Positions 55,904 through 64,000 of a stretch of 64,000 bases of DNA are shown here, one piece after another. The notes below the pieces were generated by a model, which was not told the origin of the DNA, made no database searches, and was given only the letters and a program-made list of their open reading frames with translations. Every line of letters starts with the position of its first letter. The first letter of the stretch is position 1. Origin of the DNA: Paenibacillus hunanensis (GTDB lineage: Bacteria > Bacillota > Bacilli > Paenibacillales > Paenibacillaceae); NCBI RefSeq assembly GCF_014645615.1, contig NZ_BMMB01000001.1, positions 558,001-622,000 of the forward strand, written 5' to 3'. A program made the position numbers and the translations under genes.

Positions 55904-56073
55904 ATTTGTCTCTAACCTTGTGTTAGGGCTGGACATCGGGCTTCGTAACGTCTATCATAGAGTGTAAATGGCTGTAATGTATTGATGCGTTAAAGCGTGT
56001 GAGGATTTTCCTTTACATTAAACTAGGCGTACAGTATCATGTAGAGAATGAAGAGCCCGAAAGGAGATCAACA

Positions 56074-57045
56074 ATGAAACTCAATCACTGCAAAATTGTA
56101 GACTGCACAATTCGCGACGGAGGTCTCGTGAATAACTGGGATTTCAGCGTCGAATTTGTACAGGATTTGTACAATAAACTGAACGAAGCGGGCGTTGATT
56201 ATATGGAGATTGGTTACAAAAACTCTCCAAAGCTGCTCAAGGGTGCGGAAAGCGCTGGCCCATGGCGTTTCCTTGATGATGAGTTCCTGCGTGAAGTCAT
56301 CCCGCATAAGGGTCATACGAAGCTGTCTGCACTGGTAGACATCGGACGTGTGGACGAAAATGATATTTTGCCACGTAATGAGAGCATGCTAGATCTGATC
56401 CGTGTTGCTTGTTATATCAAGGATGTAGACAAAGCGCTACAACTCGTTGAAACTTTCCATGATCGTGGTTACGAGACAACGATCAACATTATGGCATTGT
56501 CCAACGTAATGGAAAACGAGCTGATCGAAGCGTTTGAACTGATCAAGGAGAGCAAGGTTGATGTCGTGTACATCGTAGATAGCTACGGTAGTCTCGATTA
56601 CAAAGACTTTATCTACCTGGTAGAGAAGTTCAAAACGCATCTGCCAAACAAACGTCTGGGTGTACATACCCATAACAATATGCAGCTTGCTTTCTCGAAT
56701 ACATTGATTGCAGCTGATAACGGTGTAGAGCTGCTCGATGCTTCTGTATACGGCATGGGTCGCGCCGCAGGGAACTGCCCGACAGAATTGCTCGTTACGC
56801 ATCTGAAAAATACCAAATACACGCTGCGTCCTGTACTGGAAATGATCGACAAGCACATGATCAAGCTGCGTGAAAAAGAAGAGTGGGGCTACATCATTCC
56901 TTACATGATAACCGGTACATTGGATGAGCATCCACGCTCCGCAATGGCACTGCGTGCGACAGAAGATAAGGATAACTCGGTTGATTTCTACGACAAGCTG
57001 ACTACACCAGAAGTGAGCTTTGACAAATCGGGTAAAAACGCATAA
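56074..57045 (+). CDS. DRE-TIM aldolase-domain protein (HMGL-like)
   Basis: A 323-residue TIM-barrel protein of the HMG-CoA lyase/4-hydroxy-2-oxovalerate aldolase superfamily. VDCTIRDGGLVNNWDFS contains the metal-binding Asp and the Arg of the DRE-like motif (here RDG); YMEIGYKNSP, VDVVYIVDSYGSL, RLGVHTHNNMQLAFSNTLIA (metal-binding HxH) and SVYGMGRAAGNCPTELLV are further family marks. The reaction is probably aldol cleavage or condensation of an oxo acid; substrate unknown. No acetaldehyde dehydrogenase is adjacent. AAAGGAGAT precedes the ATG at 56074. Unrelated to leuA beyond fold. Confidence 0.85.
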   Translation: MKLNHCKIVDCTIRDGGLVNNWDFSVEFVQDLYNKLNEAGVDYMEIGYKNSPKLLKGAESAGPWRFLDDEFLREVIPHKGHTKLSALVDIGRVDENDILPRNESMLDLIRVACYIKDVDKALQLVETFHDRGYETTINIMALSNVMENELIEAFELIKESKVDVVYIVDSYGSLDYKDFIYLVEKFKTHLPNKRLGVHTHNNMQLAFSNTLIAADNGVELLDASVYGMGRAAGNCPTELLVTHLKNTKYTLRPVLEMIDKHMIKLREKEEWGYIIPYMITGTLDEHPRSAMALRATEDKDNSVDFYDKLTTPEVSFDKSGKNA

Positions 57046-57054
57046 TAAAGGTAG

Positions 57055-57088
57055 AACCGGTGCGCGTGAGTTGCACCGGTTTTTATTT
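57055..57088 (+). terminator. Rho-independent terminator after the aldolase gene
   Basis: AACCGGTGC and GCACCGGTT with a nine-base loop, followed by TTTATTTTT. Confidence 0.9.
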
Positions 57089-57172
57089 TTCGATGTTGCA
57101 TAAAGAGACAATCACGAAGGAAGCTTTACAATTACCTATCATTCAGGGCTGAATGGTTTGGATAAAAAATGC

Positions 57173-57201
57173 TTGCAAACTACCCTTCGATGTGATATAT
57201 T
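57173..57201 (+). promoter_or_regulatory. Promoter of the tRNA pair
   Basis: TTGCAA (57173-57178) and TATATT (57196-57201), spacer 17, 33 bases before tRNA-Pro. Confidence 0.75.
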
Positions 57202-57234
57202 AATCCTTGTCGCTAAGATTGATAACTTGATTAA

Positions 57235-57308
57235 CGGGATGTAGCTCAGCTTGGTAGAGCACCTGGTTTGGGACCAGGGGGTCGCATGTTCAAATCGTGT
57301 CATCCCGA
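57235..57308 (+). tRNA. tRNA-Pro, anticodon TGG
   Basis: The acceptor stem CGGGATG pairs with CATCCCG and the discriminator is A. The D arm contains AGCTCAGCTTGGTAGAGC. The anticodon stem CCTGG/CCAGG encloses the loop TTTGGGA, so the anticodon is UGG. The T arm TTCAAAT is present. CCA is not encoded. Confidence 0.95.
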
Positions 57309-57318
57309 TACTTAATAG

Positions 57319-57389
57319 GCGGGTGTAGTTCAATGGTAGAACTCCAGCCTTCCAAGCTGGTAGCGTGGGTTCGATTCCCATCACCCGCT
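57319..57389 (+). tRNA. tRNA-Gly, anticodon TCC
   Basis: The acceptor stem GCGGGTG pairs with CACCCGC and the discriminator is T. The anticodon stem CCAGC/GCTGG encloses the loop CTTCCAA, giving UCC. The T loop TTCGATT is present. CCA is not encoded directly after the discriminator. It lies 10 bases after tRNA-Pro, in one transcript. Confidence 0.95.
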
Positions 57390-57405
57390 TTCCAAACAAA
57401 TGAAT

Positions 57406-57455
57406 AAAAACAAGAGCGCCGTAAACGTAGAGACGTTTACGGCGCTCTTGTTTTT
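57406..57455 (+). terminator. Rho-independent terminator of the tRNA pair
   Basis: A stem of about 22 bases (AACAAGAGCGCCGTAAACGT and its complement) with loop AGAG, then TTTTT. Confidence 0.92.
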
Positions 57456-57824
57456 GGGTAAAGACTCGTTAGCGGACGGTGTATAGAGCAACCTGTGGCC
57501 AAAGGAGCCCGGTTGCATCATTGCTCGCTCTATTGCTGCGAGAGCAGATGCTCGCTATTCCGTGTTGAAATGGTATAAAGTGCAGGGACTGCCTTCATGG
57601 ATCACGGTGCTAGCTTGCATAGCTTCAAAAGCATGGCTGTTGACCGAATGAATATGTATTAATGAATAATTAAAAATTTAATAATTTATACGGTTAATGG
57701 CTGGGTAAATCATATATAATACCATTGGAACTAGGAGAAAAGTCCTTTTCATAGGTTCATTATATAGTTGGCTGTATAAGTAGCATAGAATTTGATTTTT
57801 AGATTGCTTGGGGAAAGGTGAGCC
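57456..57824 (+). other. Intergenic region before the hybrid histidine kinase
   Basis: No gene is seen. The last 170 bases are AT-rich, and TATAAT at 57715-57720 is a possible -10 box. Confidence 0.35.
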
Positions 57825-59549
57825 ATGAGTAAATATTCCTTTTTTAATGATGCGGTTGAAGCAGCAGGGCATGTTACCGATGTGCTCAGTAATCTGCTGA
57901 AGGTGAATACGATCTTCGTCGCTAGCAATGATGGAGCGAATAACCGGATTTTGAAAGCATTTAATCGTGAGGAAATGCTGGTTAGTAGTGATCTAGTGCT
58001 TCCGCTTCGGGATACGTATTGTAGTCTCGTATCCGGTAAAGCTGTCTATATTCCGCATACGATTGAGCATCCATCCACATGCCAGCTGCCTGTAACGAAA
58101 GGGTTGGGTGACCACTCTTTTATCGGATTTCCGATTGTGAAGCAAAATGGTCAATTATTCGGTACAGTATGTGCACTACATGCACCTGGCTATGTATTTT
58201 CCAAGTCTGAGATTCAGGCGCTGCATTCGATGGCGATCTTTATGAGCTATGTGGTCGAGCTGGAAAAGCGGATCGATCAGCAAACAGAAATTATCGAATA
58301 CGAGCAGGAGCGCAACGAAGAGCTAAATCGCGATAAGCAGCAGGTTATGGAGCAGGTCGACGTGCTACAGCAGGTGAAGGAGCAGCTGGACTTGCAGCTT
58401 CAGCATAAGTCGGATACGCTCGCTGTGCTTAGCCATGAGATTCGTAATCCGCTCAACGGAATTTCCAGTGTGATTGAATTGCTGGAAACAACGGGATTAT
58501 CAGCGGAGCAGCACGCCTACATTCAGATCATCAAAAAAAGTAGCCATACGCTAATGGATTTGCTAAATAATGTGCTTGAGCTAAGTCGATTGGAATCGGG
58601 CAAAATGACGGTGGAGAGCGAGCTATTCGATCTGCCTACACTGGTGGAGGAAGCGACCTATGTGTTTGCCGCGAAGGCGCTGGAGCGCAATATCGAGCTG
58701 ATTATGGATATTGAGGAAGAGACACCTTTACTATATGGTGATACACGCAAAATCAGGCAAATCCTGATCAACTTGATCAGTAATGCCGTCAAATTCACCC
58801 ATGCAGGCGATATTCTGATTCAGGCAACGATCATTTCGGAAAACAACGAGCAACTGGAAGTACCGGGAATCGTAGCCGAGCCTCGTGTATCGTTACAGAT
58901 CAGTATTACCGATACGGGAATTGGAATGGAGCCGAAGCAACTAGAGCGTCTGTTTGAACGCTATTACCGTGCTGGCTTGCGTGAATCCTCGTACAATGGA
59001 ACCGGATTAGGTCTGGTTGTATGTAAGCAATTAATCGAGCTAATGGAAGGGCAGATTGAAGTGAAAAGTGTGCCAGGTGAAGGTAGCGTATTTTCATTCA
59101 CATTGCCCGTGCTACGACATGAACTGACCACACCATCGCTACGTCAACCGCTTCTTCATGGTAAGCAGATTCTGCTCATCGATGATAATGAGAAAATCCA
59201 GGGCTGGATTGGACGTTTAGTAGACGATTGGGGCATGCGATTACTGGCTACTAATGATCAGCAGGAAGCACTGGACTGGCTTCAGCAGTATCACTCACTC
59301 GATGCGGTACTGGTCGACTATGAGTGGATGAAGCTTCAACCGGAATCGTTGCAGGCGGCACTGCGCGAGCTACAGGAAACAAAAGGCATCGCCGTTATTT
59401 TATTAGCATCGCTTGGTACGATGATCGACGATTCCGCGCGTGTCTGGTCGACAGGTGTCGTTGTAAAGCCGATGCGCCGGATGTATTTACTCAATTCACT
59501 TATTTTCGCGTTGACCAATCAAGCCGATCCGATGAGCCCGATCGTATAG
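57825..59549 (+). CDS. Hybrid sensor histidine kinase (GAF-HisKA-HATPase-REC)
   Basis: A 574-residue cytoplasmic kinase: GAF sensor (about 15-155), coiled coil (about 160-198), HisKA with phosphorylatable His204 in LSHEIRNPLNG, HATPase_c with Asn320 (LINLISNAVKF), DTGIGM at 363-368 and GTGLGL, then a receiver domain (about 445-565) with Asp453/454, phospho-acceptor Asp498 (AVLVDYEW) and Lys548-Pro549. All key residues are present, so both autophosphorylation and internal transfer are possible. No separate response regulator with an output domain is adjacent. There is no membrane segment, so the signal is internal. GGGGAAAGGTGAGCC precedes the ATG. Confidence 0.9.
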   Translation: MSKYSFFNDAVEAAGHVTDVLSNLLKVNTIFVASNDGANNRILKAFNREEMLVSSDLVLPLRDTYCSLVSGKAVYIPHTIEHPSTCQLPVTKGLGDHSFIGFPIVKQNGQLFGTVCALHAPGYVFSKSEIQALHSMAIFMSYVVELEKRIDQQTEIIEYEQERNEELNRDKQQVMEQVDVLQQVKEQLDLQLQHKSDTLAVLSHEIRNPLNGISSVIELLETTGLSAEQHAYIQIIKKSSHTLMDLLNNVLELSRLESGKMTVESELFDLPTLVEEATYVFAAKALERNIELIMDIEEETPLLYGDTRKIRQILINLISNAVKFTHAGDILIQATIISENNEQLEVPGIVAEPRVSLQISITDTGIGMEPKQLERLFERYYRAGLRESSYNGTGLGLVVCKQLIELMEGQIEVKSVPGEGSVFSFTLPVLRHELTTPSLRQPLLHGKQILLIDDNEKIQGWIGRLVDDWGMRLLATNDQQEALDWLQQYHSLDAVLVDYEWMKLQPESLQAALRELQETKGIAVILLASLGTMIDDSARVWSTGVVVKPMRRMYLLNSLIFALTNQADPMSPIV

Positions 59550-59570
59550 TATGTATTAGCCAATTTGCAG

Positions 59571-59599
59571 TTGGCATTTATGGTAGCTTCTGCTACAAT
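59571..59599 (+). promoter_or_regulatory. Promoter of the ABC-F transcription unit
   Basis: TTGGCA (59571-59576) and TACAAT (59594-59599) with a 17-base spacer. It would give a 5' leader of about 535 bases before the ABC-F ATG. Confidence 0.65.
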
Positions 59600-59655
59600 G
59601 AGGGTGTCTATCGGAGACAAGATAGACGTATTCTGTAGAAAAGAGAGGTAACCAT

Positions 59656-59790
59656 TTGTCTGATGAAGTAAGTATGCGAACGTCCCCATGTACAGAATAT
59701 GTTGTACAGGCAGTCAGCCATTCGTGGCCGATGCAACGGGATTCGTATGCGCATTTTCATCGATATAACAAATGGGAGCTTTTTAAATGA
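59656..59790 (+). CDS. Small ORF in the ABC-F leader (44 codons, TTG start)
   Basis: GAGAGG is followed by seven bases and TTG TCT GAT GAA, opening a 44-codon frame ending TGA at 59788-59790. The peptide is aromatic and rich in His and Trp near its end (YAHFHRYNKWELFK). It lies between the candidate promoter and the leader terminator. It could be an independent small protein or a leader peptide whose translation senses ribosome stalling. Not proven coding. Confidence 0.4.
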   Translation: MSDEVSMRTSPCTEYVVQAVSHSWPMQRDSYAHFHRYNKWELFK

Positions 59791-60083
59791 TTTGCAGAAT
59801 TTCCATGCTAATTACCGTAGAGGACATTAGCTGGCACGTTCTGAACAAGCATAGGTTTGTCATGTAATGGAGTAGCTTTTCCAAAGCGACAAAGGTGTAC
59901 GCCGCATACGGAATAGATGCGCTGGTAGCATTGTTGCAGGAAATAGCGATATCCATCGACTTACCTGATGCTTTGACAATAGAGATACCGTTAGGAATAG
60001 AACCTACCGTCCCTATCTCCCTTTCCCTTTGTGATCGTGTGAAAGCTAGAGCATATCTGAATATCTGTTCATCGACCGCGTGG

Positions 60084-60134
60084 CTGCTGCCGCGCGGTTT
60101 TTTGATATGTCCTGCGGTAGCAGGAAGGAGGACG
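60084..60134 (+). promoter_or_regulatory. Attenuator in the ABC-F leader
   Basis: ACCGCGTGG (60077-60085) and CCGCGCGGT (60092-60100) form a stem followed by TTTTTT, a complete intrinsic terminator 40 bases before the ABC-F start codon. The loop and 3' arm CTGCTGCCGC can instead pair with GCGGTAGCAG (60113-60122) close to the ribosome site. A conditional terminator before an ABC-F gene is the known layout for antibiotic-induced resistance genes. Confidence 0.65.
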
Positions 60135-60140
60135 ATAGAT

Positions 60141-62246
60141 ATGACAACATTAGCGAGTATACGCAACGTGGCAAAGGATTGGAAAGGGAAGTCTATTTTC
60201 GAAGGTGTTCATTTACAGATTGAGAGTGGTGAGCGATTGGCGCTGCTTGGACCGAATGGTAGTGGCAAGACGACGCTAATTCGCATCCTGATGGGAGAAG
60301 AACGTCCAACTATAGGTGAGGTAGAGCGCTTCTTGCCATTGGAATACTGGGATTGGATGCGTCAGGAGGAAGGCGAGGTTGCTGCGGATGTGACTGTGCT
60401 GGAAATAGCCCGTCAGGGTAAAAGAGAGCTGTGGTCACTGCGTCAGGAGCTTGATCGAATCGAGCGGCAATTGAACAGTGAGCAGGCTGCTACGATGCAG
60501 GAGGATGAGATGACTTCCTTGCTGGAGCGATATGGTCGTCTGCTGGAGCAGTATGAGCAGCAGGACGGTTTTCACTGGGAAACCGAGGTAGAGAAGCAGC
60601 TAGCACGGTTAGGTATTCATTCGCAGCTATGGTCACGTCCCTATAGGAGTCTGAGCGGTGGGCAGAAGACGCGAGTGCGTCTTGCCGCTGTACTGACGCG
60701 AGATACACAGCTGCTTATTTTGGATGAACCGACCAACCATCTCGATGTAGAAACGATGGAATGGCTGGAAGAGCGGCTCAAGCAGTATACCGGAGCTTTA
60801 CTTTTCGTATCGCATGATCGTGAATTCGTGGATCGCCTGGCAACGGCGGTAGCGGAATTATCTGCTGATGGTATAACGGTGTATAAGGGGGGATACCTTG
60901 CGTATCGCGAGCATAAGCAGCGAGAGCTGCGTGCACAGGAAGCCTTATACAAAAAACAGGAGCAGCAAAAGCAAGCATTACAGGAATCGATTCGTCGGTA
61001 TAGCGAATGGTTCAAGCAAGCACATGCAAGTGCCTCCAAGCAAAATGAGGTGAAGATCACCGCTAGCTTTTACAAGGCAAGGGCGAATAAAAATATATCG
61101 CGCTATCATGCGAAGCAGAAGGCACTGGAGCGTCTGGAAGCAGAGCGTGTAGAGCGTCCACGTGAGGCGGATAAGTTGCATTTTGAGCTAGAAGCGAGTG
61201 AGTTCCGAGGGAATACATTGCTGGAGCTGGAGCATGTATCTTTTGGTTATGATGCCACAGTATCTGTTATTCCTATGGAAGAGTGTACTTCTAAAATAGA
61301 GCTTACCGATCCGAAAAACCAGACGCATGATATGGAATCTGCCAGTCAGGATGATCAGGCAGACCAGACTCATGAGCTGGAACTTATCAGTCATAACGAT
61401 CAGACAGGAAAAATCGAACCTACCCATCTTAAAGGTCAGACTCCCTGGCTGCTCAACGATGTAAGCTTGCAGCTTCATCGTACCGAGCGTCTTGCAGTTA
61501 TAGGGCCGAATGGTAGTGGGAAGACGACGCTGCTTCGTCTGCTGCTGGATAAGCTGGAGCCTGTGGAAGGACATATTTATCGTCATCCAGCGCTCAAGGT
61601 CGGCTATTTCTCACAGGAGCTGGAAGGCTTGCCGCAGGAGCAGACGCTATTAGATAGCTTGCTACTGTTGCCGGGTATGACACGAACGGAGGCGCAGACG
61701 ATTCTAGGCTGCTTCCTATTCCGACGCGAAGATGTGCACAAGACGATCGCGCATTTGAGTATGGGCGAGAAATGTCGGGCGGCGCTGATTCGGCTTTATT
61801 TTGGCGGCGCGAATGTACTGGTACTGGATGAGCCGACGAACTATCTGGATATCTCCGCTCAGGAGGTGATCGAGTCGGTATTGCAGGATTTTGGCGGTAC
61901 GATTGTGCTGGTGTCTCATGATCGGATGCTGGTACGGCGACTGGCGAATCGACTGTTGATGCTGGATGGACAGGGTGGCTATGAGCTATTCGATGGCAAT
62001 ATGGACGAGTACGAGCAATTCCGTGCACGCCGACAGCGGCAGGAGCAGTCTGGTGGCAAGCAGGATGACGATCGACGAATGCTGTTGGAGCTACAGCTCG
62101 CAAGGTTAATGGCAGCAGCTGAGCAGCAGCCCGGAGTATCCGGTCTAGCTTTGGGTGAGCGTTCCGAGAGTGAACGGCAATTGCAGGCAGAGATTCGGGA
62201 GCTACGGCGCGAATTAGAGCCATACAAATTCGGGAACAATCGTTGA
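60141..62246 (+). CDS. ABC-F family ATPase (ribosome-associated, resistance-type candidate)
   Basis: A 701-residue soluble protein with two ABC domains and no membrane part. Domain 1 has Walker A GPNGSGKTT at 37-45, signature LSGGQKTR and LILDEPTNHLD. The linker (about 260-350) is charged and helical, with FKQAHASASKQNEVKITAS, as in ABC-F proteins that reach the ribosomal exit site. Domain 2 has GPNGSGKTT, LSMGEKCR and LVLDEPTNYLD. AGGAAGGAGGAC sets the ATG at 60141. Residues about 371-433 are a polar, internally repetitive insertion just before the second Walker A. It protects or rescues ribosomes, or confers drug resistance, in known relatives; which applies here is inferred from the attenuator, not shown. 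Confidence 0.88.
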   Translation: MTTLASIRNVAKDWKGKSIFEGVHLQIESGERLALLGPNGSGKTTLIRILMGEERPTIGEVERFLPLEYWDWMRQEEGEVAADVTVLEIARQGKRELWSLRQELDRIERQLNSEQAATMQEDEMTSLLERYGRLLEQYEQQDGFHWETEVEKQLARLGIHSQLWSRPYRSLSGGQKTRVRLAAVLTRDTQLLILDEPTNHLDVETMEWLEERLKQYTGALLFVSHDREFVDRLATAVAELSADGITVYKGGYLAYREHKQRELRAQEALYKKQEQQKQALQESIRRYSEWFKQAHASASKQNEVKITASFYKARANKNISRYHAKQKALERLEAERVERPREADKLHFELEASEFRGNTLLELEHVSFGYDATVSVIPMEECTSKIELTDPKNQTHDMESASQDDQADQTHELELISHNDQTGKIEPTHLKGQTPWLLNDVSLQLHRTERLAVIGPNGSGKTTLLRLLLDKLEPVEGHIYRHPALKVGYFSQELEGLPQEQTLLDSLLLLPGMTRTEAQTILGCFLFRREDVHKTIAHLSMGEKCRAALIRLYFGGANVLVLDEPTNYLDISAQEVIESVLQDFGGTIVLVSHDRMLVRRLANRLLMLDGQGGYELFDGNMDEYEQFRARRQRQEQSGGKQDDDRRMLLELQLARLMAAAEQQPGVSGLALGERSESERQLQAEIRELRRELEPYKFGNNR

Positions 62247-62271
62247 CGGCACGCAGGGAAGTTTGTACAAT
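62243..62271 (+). promoter_or_regulatory. Promoter of pheS
   Basis: TTGACG (62243-62248) overlaps the ABC-F stop; TACAAT (62266-62271) follows after 17 bases. Confidence 0.7.
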
Positions 62272-62329
62272 AAGGTGTACCTTATAGGGAATTGCATTTC
62301 GTGTAAAATGTAATGGAGTTAGGTTGAAT

Positions 62330-62820
62330 CTTCACTGCTGTTGCGATATGTCTTTGTACAGAGCGCAATAGACCACAGTGAAGCACATGGATATCTGCAA
62401 CGATGGAGATAAGTACACAGCACTGCCTTACAGGGAGAAAATGCCGTAGATTGAGAGCATTTTACAAGGAAAAGGCTGTTGAAATTCACTCCGGAGCAGC
62501 TTGTTGAACGATTCGATTCCAGTCGATCAGTCGCTTTGTGTAGAAGAGCTACGGCGTCATAGAACAGGAAGAGAATTCAGTAGGTCAAGCCGGTTAACGA
62601 TCCGTTATTATCGTTTTGAGCGAGAGACAAGCGTTGTCTATGACTTGCCTGTCACTGTATGGTGATAGCGCTGCTTCGATGATTCGATAAGCTTTGTGCC
62701 CCTTTAGGATGGGATCACAGAGTGAGGAGTCGGATACGAAGACAGTCAGAGCAGCATTGTTTCTAACAAGGGTGGTACCACGGTCTTTTCGTCCCTTACG
62801 GGAGAGAAGGCCTTTTTTTG
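62330..62820 (+). promoter_or_regulatory. T-box leader, phenylalanine specifier, upstream of pheS
   Basis: The T-box core GGGTGGTACCACGG is at 62770-62783. Stem I marks include GATGGAGATAAGTACA, CAGGGAG and GAAATTCACTCCGGAG, where the specifier triplet reads TTC (Phe) at 62485-62487. The terminator GGTCTTTTCGTCCC/GGGAGAGAAGGCC ends in a run of seven T (62782-62819). Uncharged tRNA-Phe should turn the operon on. Confidence 0.92.
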
Positions 62821-62894
62821 TTGGTTTTCTTTACATTTGGAATAGTAAAAAAAGCTGGCAGGATTGTACAAGCACGATGAAAGGGGATTTTATA

Positions 62895-63926
62895 ATGAGC
62901 GAAACGGTTCAAATGAAAGAGCAGTTGCTGACGCTAAAAGCAGAAGCACTGGATGTATTGGAAAAAGTCGGTACTCCAAAGGAGCTCGACGAGCTGCGTG
63001 TCAAATACTCTGGTAAAAAAAGTGCGTTGACTGAGATTTTACGTGGAATGGGCAAGCTAAGTGCTGAGGAGCGTCCCGTTGTAGGTCAGGTCGCTAACGA
63101 AGTACGCGAAGCGATCGAGGAAGTGATCAATCGCAAGCAGGAGCATTTTGTACGTGAAGAGACGAATGCACGTCTGCAAGCGGAGAAGGTCGATGTAACC
63201 CTGCCAGGTCGTCCAATGCCACAGGGCGGTATTCATCCGCTGAACAAAGTCATCGAAGAGCTAGAGGATATCTTCCTCGGTATGGGCTACCGTGTAGCAG
63301 AAGGCCCTCAGGTAGAGACCGACTATTATAACTTTGAAGCATTGAATCTGCCGCAGAACCATCCTGCGCGTGATATGCAGGATTCGTTCTATCTGACAGA
63401 GGATCTGCTGATGCGTACGCAAACCTCTCCGATTCAGATTCGTGCGATGGAAGCGGCCAAAGGTCAGGCGCCGCTGAAGGTTATTTGCCCGGGTGCTGTA
63501 TATCGCCGTGATGATGACGATGCGACTCACTCCTTCCAGTTCCATCAGATCGAAGGACTGGTCATCGATAAAGGAATTCGCATGAGTGACCTGAAAGGCA
63601 CATTGCTGCAATTCGCACGTGAGATGTTCGGCGAGCAGACGGAGATTCGTCTGCGTCCAAGCTTCTTCCCATTCACCGAGCCAAGTGTTGAGGTGGACGT
63701 AACGTTCACGAAGAAAAATGGCGAGCGCGTCTGGATCGAGATTCTTGGCTGTGGTATGGTGCATCCGAAAGTATTGGAAATGGGCGGCTTTGACCCTGAG
63801 GTGTACAGCGGCTTTGCGTTCGGTATGGGTGTAGAGCGTATCGCAATTTTGAAATACGGTATCGATGATATTCGTCATTTCTATAGCAATGACATGCGTT
63901 TCTTGAAGCAATTTTCCCGCATCTAA
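62895..63926 (+). CDS. pheS: Phenylalanyl-tRNA synthetase, alpha subunit
   Basis: A 343-residue class II aminoacyl-tRNA synthetase subunit. The N-terminal coiled coil binds tRNA. The catalytic core has motif 1 ([18 protein letters not shown]), motif 2 around [20 protein letters not shown] and motif 3 [28 protein letters not shown] lines the Phe pocket. AAAGGGGATTTTATA precedes the ATG at 62895; the upstream in-frame extension runs through the T-box terminator and is not coding. It is followed by the start of pheT. Confidence 0.97.
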   Translation: MSETVQMKEQLLTLKAEALDVLEKVGTPKELDELRVKYSGKKSALTEILRGMGKLSAEERPVVGQVANEVREAIEEVINRKQEHFVREETNARLQAEKVDVTLPGRPMPQGGIHPLNKVIEELEDIFLGMGYRVAEGPQVETDYYNFEALNLPQNHPARDMQDSFYLTEDLLMRTQTSPIQIRAMEAAKGQAPLKVICPGAVYRRDDDDATHSFQFHQIEGLVIDKGIRMSDLKGTLLQFAREMFGEQTEIRLRPSFFPFTEPSVEVDVTFTKKNGERVWIEILGCGMVHPKVLEMGGFDPEVYSGFAFGMGVERIAILKYGIDDIRHFYSNDMRFLKQFSRI

Positions 63927-63995
63927 GTAGTGGATGCTATGGCATAGAACAATAACGATTAAGCATATGATTGATGTAAAAGGAGTGGACGGACT

Positions 63996-64000
63996 GTGAA
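63996..64000 (+). CDS. pheT: Phenylalanyl-tRNA synthetase beta subunit, first codon only
   Basis: AAAGGAG at about 63979-63985 is followed by a GTG at 63996 right at the window edge. pheT follows pheS in almost all bacteria, so this is its likely start. Only five bases are visible. Confidence 0.5.

Noticed and set aside
57319..57389. Possible integration site at the tRNA genes
   Set aside because: No integrase, no duplicated tRNA end, and a normal terminator follows directly.
59895..60140. 82-codon N-terminal extension of the ABC-F protein
   Set aside because: It reads through the leader terminator; the ABC domain starts right after the ATG at 60141, which has a strong ribosome site.
62694..62894. 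N-terminal extension of pheS
   Set aside because: It reads through the T-box core and terminator.

Overview
The window looks like chromosomal DNA of a Paenibacillus-type Firmicute. This rests on the mid-GC composition, strong purine-rich ribosome binding sites, T-box leaders, a catabolite-control (cre) box, the infC-rpmI-rplT order with an L20-type leader, an ilvB-ilvN-ilvC-leuA cluster, a NupNOPQ-like nucleoside importer, and Bacillus-type accessory enzymes (CYP152 peroxygenase, MnmL/MnmM). I see no insertion sequence, prophage, plasmid gene or CRISPR array. The species is inferred, not proven.

Layout. 1-3.7 kb: end of an HD phosphohydrolase, a GH32 beta-fructosidase under a perfect cre box, and a soluble PAS chemoreceptor. 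4.7-10.1 kb: a five-gene plus-strand operon (double zinc-ribbon protein, small acidic protein, divergent Hsp90-family ATPase, two tandem paralogous TPR-like proteins). This is the most unusual system here and looks like a dedicated Hsp90 chaperone module. 10.3-14.4 kb: a transmembrane chemoreceptor, a hypothetical protein and a fatty-acid peroxygenase P450, all on the minus strand. 14.7-19.1 kb: small housekeeping and stress genes (two GNATs, a 41-aa protein with a consensus promoter, MsrA, a Bax-inhibitor-like protein, an ABM protein, a LysE exporter). 19.2-22.7 kb: a monoacylglycerol-lipase-like enzyme and an ATP-grasp/esterase pair. 22.9-29 kb: ManA, a VOC protein, the tRNA-modification pair MnmM/MnmL, TrmB, a GT28 glycolipid glycosyltransferase and a PAP2 phosphatase. 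29.9-31.2 kb: a membrane GT2.

31.4-38.8 kb: infC-rpmI-rplT with attenuator leader and an ATT start for infC, an AT-rich secreted protein, and the BMP-family nucleoside ABC importer. 39-45.7 kb: repeats, a leucine T-box (specifier CUC) and ilvB-ilvN-ilvC-leuA. The leuB gene is displaced to 50 kb, and leuC/leuD are not in the window. 46-49.4 kb: an unknown protein, an Imm51-like protein and an aldo-keto reductase. 51.3-55.9 kb: a Cys-containing acidic protein and a MoxR/DUF58/DUF4129 cluster interrupted by a nine-copy 9-bp repeat. 56-57.4 kb: a DRE-TIM aldolase and tRNA-Pro/tRNA-Gly. 57.8-64 kb: a hybrid histidine kinase, an ABC-F protein behind a leader with an intrinsic terminator, and pheS under a phenylalanine T-box (specifier UUC), with pheT beginning at the edge.

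Regulation by transcription attenuation recurs: two T-boxes, the L20 leader, the ABC-F leader and possibly the trmB leader. Two structured palindromic intergenic elements of about 190 bp and two short-period tandem repeats are not explained by the genes.
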